Below, in pieces: positions 25,201 to 37,200 of a DNA stretch of 64,000 nt; within the stretch, counting starts at the first letter, position 1; the number at the start of each line of letters is the position of its first letter. Both the position numbers and the translations under genes were made by a program. This DNA comes from Hippasteria phrygiana. Lineage: Eukaryota; Echinodermata; Asteroidea; Valvatida; Goniasteridae. Where the stretch lies: assembly GCA_037893225.1 (NCBI GenBank), contig JAZGUH010000541.1:496001-560000 (forward strand). The letters are read 5' to 3'. Below the pieces are notes generated by a model that made no database searches, was not told where the DNA came from, and worked only from the letters and a program-made list of their open reading frames with translations.

Positions 25201-28200
25201 GAACCACTAAATGTCTCCCTAATATCCTATTTAGGCTAATATGGGTGTTTATGAAAATGAGTGCCCAAATCATTCCCAAATCCCTTTAATTTGGTTTACA
25301 AATGTAGGTCAGACCATTTCCTCCAGGATTATATTGAATTGACAAGAGGTCCATTCATATGTTGGTTTTTTTGTGCAAATAAATATTCTTGGTGGTCCTA
25401 AGCATCATGCATATTAAATGTCATATCACTGTGGTAGTTGCCCTCAAACTAAATATTAATGCATGCGTACATTTTTGTATTCTGCAGTTGATATGTACAT
25501 GTATATCAAAAGTGCTGTGTTTGAGCGATTTAGTTTTGGGAATTAAAGTTTTGGGAATTAAAGTTTTGGGAATTAAAGTTTATGGAAGTTCACTTTTGAA
25601 TATTATTTCATTTGGCACTTGTTACCGAGATCATAATTTAGATGAATCATCTTGGACAGGGCAATTTTGGCTCTCAAATTGGCTCTGGGCAGCGAGCCCT
25701 AAATGTGAAAAATTACACTCATATTCTGCAATAGCCGTTCTTTTTTGGTATTTAATTATTTTTTTATTTTACTGAAATCACCCAATACAAGGCTAAGAGC
25801 CACTCTAGGTAAAGGGTTACGATCAGAGGTGGTAGGGTTGGTGACATTTTGAATTGTCAATCCTACTAGTACCCTTAGAAATGAACACTATACTTGGTTT
25901 TGTTTGAGTTTCGTTTGAGTGCAGTATGTCCATATTTTGATGCGATAGAGTGCGGCATCTATTTAAGAGTTTGTAGTAAGGTTACTAGACATGCAAATTT
26001 ACACCAGTGAGAGTTTGTTTACTAAACAGAAGTCAACGGAGAACCAGTCACAGGCAACCACATTACATTGCATTTTGGCTGTTCACCTATTAACCAGTTC
26101 GCGTCGGAGGACGTGTTCACACGATCTGGATGTTTTTATACACGGGCCCGGTTGACGGGTAAAATCGTCAAGCTTGCCTCGGCTCACCTCCGGGTGACGT
26201 CTCAACACGCTAATCCCTAATTTGTTTTGTACACACACAAAGTCCGAGAAGTCTGTGGAGGTGGACCGTGTGTTGAACTTTTAACTTGGCCGCTGTGCAT
26301 GGCCTATTGTTCTACAATTTATGCTCCGATGGGCGCACCCGGAGTATTGAAATATGAGGTTTCGGCAAGAAATATTGTACAAATACTGTTGAAATGACTC
26401 TTGCAAATCAGTATTTGTGGCGTTTGGCTGTATATCAGAAGTTGGCTGCTATATTTTGCCGTTTTTGAAAATATAAATTTTCGGCAAAAATAATCCCGGC
26501 GCGAACTGGTTAGCCCTTTGAAGCCGGATGATGTCAATAGGTGAAAACAAAAAAATTGCCACGAGGCCGGATGACGTCTTTACACGCCATTTTCTGCATT
26601 TTCAATCCATTGTTGGATTATTGTGTATGTTACGCTTGGCTGCACAAGCCTCTTGTGTCTGTTTTGCTTGGCTGCACAGGCCGCCCTGGCACACCGGCGC
26701 CTCACTATATATAACCGTACTCAAGGCGTTAGCAAATCTTTTCTTTGCTTGGCAAAATTAGCTGCAGTCTTACACAACCCCTGCATCCTCGGCAGGCTTT
26801 CAAGTATTCCTTCTTTTTCCTATTTTGTTGTTGTTGTTTTTCTCTTCTTGAAATTCCTATTTTTCCTGCTTTTTTCTACTTTTTGTCCCACAACTCCAAA
26901 AAATGAAATCTTAATGAATAGTGTTATACACAGTGTCATATAGAAAGCACACAATGAATAGCTTGGGTTGAAAGGAAGATTACATGTAGTTGAGGATGGA
27001 GCTCAAGTGTTGTGATACTGTGGACATGGGCGGGTATCAACAAAAACTACTCCTGAACGGCTGCAAAAGTCCTACTTTTATCCCGATCCTACTATTCACC
27101 TGGGTCTGCTTGGAAGATTGCCTTAGCATCAACTACATGCTTCAGCATGGACTTACTTTGCATACAGATTATACATTTGTACAGTCAAATACTAAAATGC
27201 ACCTTAAACCCTAGGGCTGTCCCGAATATACCGAATATTTGATTGTCAACCGAATATTCGAATACCGTTTTTCCGGTTCGAATATTCGAGAAAAAAATAT
27301 GCAAGTACAGATAAGACTCTGATGCTATTTTAATAGAAAAGGTACGGCACTTAGTAGTGTCAAATGCCGCATTTTTGTCGATGGTATTTTTTTGTGGACG
27401 GAGGTTTATTGTTCCCATCCGTAAAACCTCCAATACTTATAAATAATTTACTGCAAAAGCCCAGTAATTGTGCACATAAAACACCGGCATGCTTTTTTAC
27501 CGGCGCAGCATTCAATTGCAGCTGACCCGTGAAAACTTGATCGGCGCCAAAACGGTATCGAATATTCAAATATTCGGTCAAACCCAGTTTCGAATAATCA
27601 AATACTAAATTATTCGAAAATGAACAGCCCTATCAAACCCATCACTTAAAGATAGTTGTGAAGATCTTCAAACTATTTCCAGTGGGCCCACTGTTGTGAA
27701 TGCAGACAGGCATATACAGCAAGTCACAAGTGTTTGAAAAGACCCACGCCCGGAATCATCTCATTGTTGCTGTCAGGATGATGTGTGTGGATTTGGGGAG
27801 GGGGAGGCAGTGGTGTGGGATACAGGATGTTTCTATTTATTTGCCAGTTTGAGTGTATATACCTACTGTACATTCATTTAGGCTTCATTGCTCACCCAGT
27901 GGTTTGAAACAAAAGCCTTTGTATGGGTATTTCATTTTAACAATTCTGGTCGCTGATTGTTCGTGTCTTTCCTGGCGAGTTTTACAGTCTTGTTAACTTG
28001 ACTTGCTGACTCTGACTCGAGTCAGACTCGAGTCGCGATTTTTTTTTACTTAAGACTTGACTTGACTTGGAAAAAAAATGACTTGGGACTTGACTTGACT
28101 TGAAAGAACATGACTTGTGACTCGACAATAAATTTGACTCGCTGACATCAACACTTTTGTTAAAACAATTAAACACAACTTTTGGGCCTGTGCACATATC

Positions 28201-31200
28201 AGTTGAAAAAATGCCAAGCCTACAGCGCATAGCGAGCTGGGTGTCCAGTACACGTACGTATGCGGGGCTGCAGCACTGGACGACTGCATGGAGAATCGTC
28301 AAGACGGCATGCAAGGTTGATTTTGTACAGTGCATACGTGTCAGCCAAAAGTCATTTGTCATTGGAATTTGAATTTACTATGTGCAACACTTGACTTGAG
28401 ACTTGGCACTTGACTTGAAAAAAGTTGACTCGGGACTTGACTTGACTTGGAAAAAATTTACTTGGGACTTGACTTGACTTGGAAAAAAATCGACCTGGGA
28501 CTTGACTTGTGAACTTTTGACTTGTGACTTGACTTGACTTGAGAAAAAAATGACTTGGTTACAACACTGCGAGTTTATTAGGACTTGAGAAGATGGAATT
28601 TGCATCAGGAATGATGTAAATTAATAGAGAGATTTTTGCCTTTTCCCCGACTTAGTTTATGAAGCACTGTATGCTCAGTGCTTTCTGAGAGCCTGTGTGT
28701 GGGGGGGGATACACCTGTACCCCACCCCACCTCCACTCCCACCCTCACCTCCACTCCCACCCTCACCTCCAACCCCCACCCCCACCCCCATCTCCACCCC
28801 ACCCCCATCCCCTACCCCACCCCCATCCCCTACCCCACCCCCATCCCCTACCCCACCCCCATCCCCTACCCCACCCCCATCCCCTACCCCACCCCCATCC
28901 CCTACCCCTGGGAAGTATTACTCAAGGCTAAAAAACTCTGAGTTACTTTTAAACGAACGTTTCACAATTTGGTCTATAAAATATGATTGTGCACCCGCAT
29001 CGAAAATTCTGCATACTAGACCTGGTTTGTTTAATATCGGAATGCAAAAGACTTCCACTGCAAAATAAGATTTCAGCTGATTTAGGTACATGTATATGGC
29101 TTACCACTCTCTACCAAACATGGTTTCCCTGTAGACTGCAAGCCCATGACTTTTGGCAGGGGATCCCTTCCCTGTTGTTTTCTCCAAGACCCTGTGCAGC
29201 CCTCTGGCCATGCCTAAACCATTCCCAAGACTAACGCGAGATGTCAACTGCCATTATTACGGTCCTCATCCTCGAACTGGATTGCTAATTTCCATTTTCC
29301 CAATCAATTTAGGCTCTGGGTTTGGTTTCCCGTGCCAGCCTTCGCCGGAGATTTAGCCAGAATCCTAATAGCCACCACACCTGAGGTTCAATAACAAGTC
29401 AGTCTCATTTAAATCAAATTTGCTCAGAATTACTGCACTTTGATATTAAAAAAAGAAAAAAAGGAAACATTTTCATTTTGGGTCTCCTATACTGAAGTTT
29501 TCGGTTGCCAAACTCACATATTTTGTCGGCACATGATATGAGTGAACATGGATTAACTTTGGTAGTAACTGTAAATGGTTTTAATCTCCAATTAAAGGGG
29601 ACGTGATGTTGTTACCGAAACAGACCATGGCTGTTTGTGTTCTAAGTCACAATGAATTATGGCTACGTAGCAAGTCCCAGAACAGGTGCCCGTGTTGTAG
29701 CTGTGTCGTCTTAGGTTTTTGGTCTTGTTTTCATTTGGGGAAACTGCAGTGCAGGAAGCGCAAGAAAATGCAGCTATGTTTTCACGTTTGAAAATGTCAT
29801 AACATTTGTGGACGCTGTTGTCGTCTGTGCATGGTGTGTTTATCAAAACTGACCTTTGAAAGTACGATGCACTTGTGGTAAAGAGAGTGAAAATACATGT
29901 ATCTTTAAAACATTTTGTCTGATGTAAAATTCAGCAGCTTCTCACTAAAGTAAACTTTTCAAAATGAACAAAAGAAACTGAGTTATCTTGCCCTATGTTG
30001 ACGGTCTCCCAAATTGTCAGTGTCTTTTTTGTTTTCTTCTTCTTTTTTTCTTTTTTTCTTTTTTCTTTTTTTGGGCTTTTCCGACAAAGTCAGTCGGAAA
30101 AGGCCTTGTTTTTGTTCTGATTTTTTTTTTTCTTCTTTCTTCTTCTTCTTCTTCTTCTTCTTCTTCTTCTTCTTCTTGTTCTTCTTCTTCTTCTTCTTCT
30201 TCTTCTTCTTCTTCTTCTTCTTCTTCTTTTAGTTCTGACCAAAAGCCCATAGACTTTGTACACGAATTTTGTCGGTGGCACTTTAGGTCCTAAAAAACCT
30301 CAGATCTTAACCAAACTTACCTCAAACATAGACCCTAAGCTGACATTCTTTGTCGAAGAGTGACGTCATGATGACGTCATCACGTGTCGCGTGACGTCAT
30401 CTTAAAGGTGCGTTTTTTAAAGGCCCATATCTAGAGAACGGTAGGTCCAATTTCCTTCAAACCTGGTATGTTGGTAGGGTAGCTCGTGTTATAGATGGAA
30501 ATTGGGGTGACGTCATGATGACGTCATCATACAATTTTATAGTAATTTTTTAGTTTTTGAACTTCAAAGTTTCTTAAAGCCATATCTCACCAACAGAACA
30601 TGCTAAATTCAAAATTATTTTTGTAATAGCTTTGTTAGCTCCTATATTCTTTCACATAAATGTGAAAAATGTGTGACGTCATCATGACGTCATCAAAAAT
30701 ATGCTTTTTTGAAACACATATAAGGGTACGTCCGATCATCATAAAAATGAGTGGGTAGGTAGATAGTGCTACTAGCATGTAAAATCCGAGGTGACGTCAT
30801 GATGACGTCATCGGCTGATTTTCTATGATTTTTTTTGTTTTATCCTAAACCCCCATAGTCTTTGTACACGAATTTTGTAAGAGCTACTTTGGTCACTAAA
30901 CAACCTCAGATCTTAATCGAACTTAACACAAACATAGACCCTAAGCTGAAATTGTATGCCGAAGAGTGACATCATGATGACATCATCACGTGTCACGTGA
31001 CATCATCTTAAAGGTGCATTTTTTAAGGGCCCATATCTAGAGAACGGTAGGTCCGATTTCCTTCAAACCTGGTATGTTGGTAGGGTAGCTCGTGTTATAG
31101 ATGGAAATTGAGGTGACGTCATGATGACGTCATCATACCATTTTACAGTAATTTTAAAGTTTTTGAACTTCAAAGTTTCCTAAAGCCATATCTCATCAAC

Positions 31201-34200
31201 AGAGAATGCTAAATTCAAAATTCTTTTTGTAATAGCTTTGTTAGGTTCTATGTGATTCTTTTACATAAATGTAAAAAAATTTTGACGTCATTATGACGTC
31301 ATCAAAAATATGCTTTTTTGAAACACATATAAGGGTAGGTCCGATCATCATAAAAATTGGTGGGTAGGTAGATAGTGCCACTAGCATGTAAAATCCGAAG
31401 TGACGTCATGATGACGTCATCGGCTGATTTTCTATGAATTTTTTGTTCTATCCAAAATCCCATAGACTTTGTACTCGAATTTTGTAAGTGGCACTTTGGT
31501 CACTAAACAACCTCAGATCTTAATCAGACTTAACACAAACATAGACCCTAAGCTGAAATTGTATGCCGAAGAGTGACGGGGTGATGACGTCATCACGTGT
31601 CACGTGATGTCATCTTAAATGTGCATTTTTCAATGGCCCAAATCTAGAGAACCGTAGGTCCGATTACGCTCAAACGTAGTATGTTGGTAGGCAAGCATTT
31701 GTTGTTGATGAAAATTGAGGTGACGTCACGATGACATCATCATACGAAATTATAGTAATTTTTAAGTTTTTGATCCTTAAAATTTTCTTTAAGCCATATC
31801 TCATCAACAGAAAATGCTAATATCGAAATTCTTTTTGTAATAGGTCCTACATATGTAACAAAAAATGCAAAATATGTGCACCATCATAATGACGTCATCA
31901 AAGGCATAATTTCTCGTAAGACATGTAAATTTGTAGGTTCAATTTTCATGAAGCCTGGTGGGTAGCCAGACTTGTCACAAGCAAGCAAAAATCGCAGTGA
32001 CATCATAAAAAAAGAATGCGGAAAAGCCCTATGTTCTGTTCAGCGAAGAGACATAGAGTCCTAGTTTCTTCTTCTTTTTTTTCTTTTTTTTTCTTTTTTT
32101 TTTTGGAGGGGGTGGCACTAGTTAGACATCATAAACCTATAATGCCGTATAGCCAGGGATCACGTCCCAACTTTACAATACAACATGGGAAGCGACATTG
32201 TTTGGATCACTCAATGAGGATACAAGTTTTTAACTTATAATTCGTCAAACAATCCACAAGGGAAACTGACTAGATGATTTGAAGTAAACTTTAATGATAA
32301 TTGCTTGGTTGAAGGCATCGTGTGGGGGTTTGCTGCACTGCCCGTTCTACCAGGTCACAACATGTACATACCATTGTAACTGTCTTTTCAGCTTTGTCAT
32401 GTTAAAGGTAGTATACATCATTTGCAAACATCAAAAACAAAACTACTTAATTATTACAAAATATCGTACCAGACTGTAAGTAAATAGCAGTCTCAAGAAT
32501 CCCGTGAAACCATGGCACCTGGTGTGCTGTCATTTTCAAGAAAAGTGGAAATTTGTATCGTTTTCCCCCAATGATTGTCGGCCGACAATTGTTGGAAATA
32601 GTCTACTTCCCCGACCTGATAATTCCCGGACCCTATAAATTGTTATGTTTTGTTTAAAGTATGGTCGGGAAACCAGTCTACTAGAGCATAATTTTTTTCT
32701 CTCTGTTTTCCTAGCATCTATGCACACAAAACTTTAAACGGGTCAGTATTACAATATTTGCTAGCACGATATCAAATACTAACCCCAAAATCCATTTATT
32801 TCTGAAAATTATAGCAAAAGCAAATTGTGTATACTACCTTTAAATACCGTAGAACCAATTGCAGGGATTCTTTCAGAAGCACCCAAGCACACTGTAGATT
32901 GTACTGGCGAGAAGTTGACCAAGAAATAGTTGCATTACAGAGGTGGTAGGAAAGATCATTCTTCGGAAAAATGTGGTAGGGAATGAAAACCCAATCCACA
33001 TGCCAGCCCCCCGGGTGGGATTCGAACCCCGGCTGAGCCACAAAGATGGCAGGGCTGGAAAGTATCATTGTGTCAACCGGATCCTCCATTTACTGTGCAT
33101 TATCGTATGTGGCTCAAACTCATGGCAATAGTCTCTACAAGCCAACAATGTCAGAAGAAAGATCGATGATGAGACTTATTTTTTAATTTTTGTTTCTCCA
33201 AAATTAGGAACACTAAGGTCATTTTTGTATTATCATTGGCACAGTACATGTATGCATTCATCCCATAAATACATGTATTTCCATCTTTCAAATTAATCTA
33301 CATCCAGCTTTTAGAATTGCATTAAATTAAAATATGAAGGACTTGAATTTAACTGTTTGTTTTGCACAGAAAAATGAACAGTTGCACTCGGATTTCCTCG
33401 GCTCAGAGTCAGACCTCAAATGGTACTACAGGATTTTCTGTACAATTAACGCAGGGGAATTTTGGATTCCTCCATGCTCATAGGCAGTGGAACCATGGGG
33501 CTTAACTTTGAACCCCCCTCCTCCTTCTCCTCCTCCCACCACCGCCCCCGAATATCCCAACCTAAAGTCCCGTAGTGATATATCCTGCAGTGATGTATCC
33601 CCATGTTGGCGATTTTTGCGCACCTATAAGAACTCCACAACGAATTTCACTCAAGTAAAAAAAATAAATGTAGCCTTTGACTAAACTTCTATCCTCCCGG
33701 TGTTGCTGCCTGTCAGAAAATACACTTCCAAGCCGAGTAAGTGTCATCAGTACACAGCGAGTCTCTTCGTCTTCAAACGCACTGCGTCCGTGGTGCCGAA
33801 ATCGATGTAGTCCCTATTCGCGCATAGTGCAAAGGTGTCATTGCGTCACACACTACAAGGGCCCCATGGAACCATATTTAGTTACTAACTAATTACGTGA
33901 CAAATGAAGAAAGGTAGGCAGGCGAATATTGATACGCGAATTTAGACGGTGTATGTATCATGATGTTACCCCTCACCTGAATATGGCATTAGTGCATTGG
34001 ATGCTACCAGCTCCCTTTAGCCCAAGTAGCTAAGGCCAATTTCATGAAGCTGCTTAAGCACACAAAAAAGTTGCTAAGCATGAAAAGGCTTTCTCGTTGC
34101 AAACATGATTACCAACCAAATTTTCATGAGATATATATTGATTGCGGTTTGCATTCAGAGCTTTTTTTTGCTTAGCCTGAAAATCATGGAGTTTTGGCTG

Positions 34201-37200
34201 CAAACCTGTTTTTACCAAGGAAGATTTGTGTGCTTAGCATCTTCGTGATATTGGCCCCCCCTGCCCTCAGGTGATTATGGTGATTTCTCGAAGGTATATA
34301 CCTGTAGTATAGCCCCCCCCCCCCCCCCCCTTTAAATGCTCTGAGGCTTCCCTTCCGTAATTTTACAAATGGATTGCATGAACTCTGCAGTCTTGCACTG
34401 ATGTTAAAGAAAGTGCATTCTGATCGGTCTCCATTCCGGCAGGGCCACACAGAAAGCCGGTGTCACCTTTCATCGTCATCGGGGGAAAAACAACTTTTCA
34501 AATTGCCTCTAATTATTGCCCACAAATTGTGGGAGACTATAGTAGGCAACCGGATTAATTTTGCCACAAACTTGAGCTGTTTTTAACGAGCCAGAGGCAG
34601 AAACAAAAACTTCTGAAAGTCCTTTTGTAGAGGGGGGAAAAGCCAGCCCCAACAGCTAGCGTTTACCCTTTCAAACATAACATTGTGGTCTTATTAAACA
34701 CGCTCCTGAAAATAATCCCTCCTCACATCGCACTTCTTGGCAGTAATTAATCGCAACAGAGTACAGGAAGCCAAGGTTAAGTTAACATATCTTGTGTGGA
34801 ATTGCTAATGTTGCCATTCCTTATAGTCGGAAGCTTTTCCATGGGCCAGGGGCAAGTGCATTTGAAGGGATGCGAGATCCGGGCATTTTCTTTGATAAGC
34901 AGGGGGCAATTAGGCAAGAGTTGACTGGGAGGCAGCTCAGGCCCAATTCCAGATGTCTCCTTTTTTTGTAGGTAATTGTTGGGCCGGGCACGCTAAACAC
35001 TTATTTTGACAAATTTGTCCACAATACAACACTGGCTGCCAATCATGGTGTGCCTTATTGATGTGAATTTGATGGACTGCTTGGTGTGTGTAGGCAAAGT
35101 GTTGAGATTTGCCAAAGACGGACTCCACAATTCCTTGTGTACCTTTCACAAAACTTGAATTTTTGAAACTTTTGCTGCGAAATCTGTAAGAATCTTGAAG
35201 TTCATTAACGTTTGTAAGAAGCTGTTCTCTGGCTTATTTGTGAGGATCAATCCTATCTTGTTTTGATTTCCCAGGTTGTATCGTAAAATTGGGCGTGATC
35301 CCTGGCTATATGGCATTCTGGGTTTATGACTTGTACCCACTGAACAAAGACACTGATAATTTGGGAGACTGCCAACAATAGGGCAAGATAGCTCAGTTGG
35401 TAGAGCGCCGGTACGGTATTTCGGAGGTCGCAGGTTCGAATCCTGCTCCTGCCAGTTTTCTTTGTTCACTTTGAAAATTTGTTTTGATTTACTTTGACTT
35501 TTTATGGCCTGACCCACAGGACAATTTTCCAAGAAGTCTGTCTAAAGATCCTGGCCTTTTTTGTTAATATGTGTTGGCCGTGTGATTGTTACAAAAGCAC
35601 TTTCACTATCCAGCCATCAGATAGAATCTTTAAATAAATGCAGATCGTGTAGTTTTCACTTTTCAATTATTTTGGTCAAACTGATTGTGATCAAATTTCA
35701 GGGACATTGTTTGACACTCCCTAAAGGGTTCTTGCAAAGTGTTAATAAGCCAGTTCGGTATTTCAACTGCGCATGTGCACAATGACATTTTATCCCGAAT
35801 GATCCATGTGACCTAACGTGCGCGTGTGAACGCAAAAGGTGGTTGCACAACGCGCACGTGTTAAATTCAATCAGAATGGGCGTTCGCGTAACATTTCGTG
35901 ATATTGCGTCAGCAATTTTATCCCGAATAACTTTTGACCTTTGAGATACCGAACTGGCTTATTATCATGCTTAGCAACTCTATGCACTTGCAATGAACTA
36001 TAAGGAGCATTTAGTGTCTTACGAGTGACCTCTTCATTTCCTCCATTGGAGCTGGAGTGTCGTCCAAAAAAACTCTGTAGACCAACAAACGGAATCAAAA
36101 TCAAGTTACATAAATTCCATGTTGGCATTAGAAATTTAGACTCATTGAGCTTGATGGAATCTGGATTAGAAGGGGTTTGAGAGAGGATTTACAACACAGT
36201 TGTATATTCATTTAGTCCAATTTGGTTATGTTAATGAACTCATCAATTGGGAATCATGAAATCAGTTTTGACCTTGATGTCTCCAAAAGTTGAACATAAC
36301 AGGGTTCCTTTCCAAACTGTTTTACTAACTGGGCCAACGGAATGCAGAGTAATACTTTGCATGCACCCTGCATGGGTATAATGCTTGGTACACACACACA
36401 CTCAGTAATAAAACCCTAAATTGAAATCGTGAACCCCCCACAAGCAGTCAGGGAAATACCTCCCGCTATTACCGACTTCCGGATATGGCCTACCTTCAAG
36501 GACCCTTGCAAATTTTATCTACGCTTTGTCAAAATAAAAAAAATAGACCACAGAATTTGTCCAGATAGTTTTAGGTGACTTTAGCCTCGCTCCCTAAGTG
36601 CTGAAACAACTTTAAAAGGGGCGATAAAAATTTATGACGGGTTATTGTGGTTAATCCAGTGAGTGTCTCTGATCTGTGTTTTATCATCTTACACATGCTT
36701 TAAAATTGATTCTGAGAACCAACTTAATTGATGAACGGTTTATTGGGTCATGATATGGAATGAGAATTGTTCGCAAGTTGTAAAGCATTTGAACAGTAAA
36801 TTGTTAACAGCAACCTGTTAGAAATGGTCTCTTTTTGTGTAGGTATAGTTTGGCACCTGCTGCCTTGACATGTGGTCACTGGAGCTAGTTTGGTTTACTT
36901 GTTGAATTGTTTGTCTCTCTAATCTGTTGTTGTAGTCTAGGGGCGGATTGCAATACTGCAGTCTTAGCCGGCTGGCTTAGCCAGTCCGTTATTAGCTATC
37001 ACTCTATGGTCTTGGATAAGATGCTAAACTTAGCCCATTGCAATAAGCCGGTCTTCCCTAAGCCTACAGGGAGTAATGGTTTACGAACAAACACTCAATG
37101 GTTACCACGATACGGCACATGGTGGCGCGCTATGCAAAACATAAATGTATGTCAATTGCAAGATTGTTCGTCAAGGAAATCTGTATTTACGATACAACTC

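Larger units (their letters stand above)
30028..32118. mobile_element. Satellite-bearing insertion with (TTC)n and three units of about 605 bp
   Basis: It begins with a T-rich tract and an inverted pair around CTTTTCCGACAAAGTC-GGAAAAGG, then (TTC)n at 30132-30232, then three units. At the right end is GCGGAAAAGCCCTATGTTCT and another TTC/T-rich tract. It separates the two halves of a SINE, which supports it being a single insertion. No ORF is credible. Confidence 0.7.

Noticed and set aside
28678..29068. Proline-rich open frames in three phases
   Set aside because: All three are translations of the CCCCAT minisatellite, which has no stop codons on that strand.
30014..30293. Poly-Phe, poly-Ser and poly-Glu open frames
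   Set aside because: Produced by the (TTC)n microsatellite on either strand.
35383..35456. tRNA gene
   Set aside because: A and B boxes are good, but the anticodon stem does not pair, the acceptor stem has a mismatch, and the same body recurs with conserved leader and tail at other sites. It is a SINE head.
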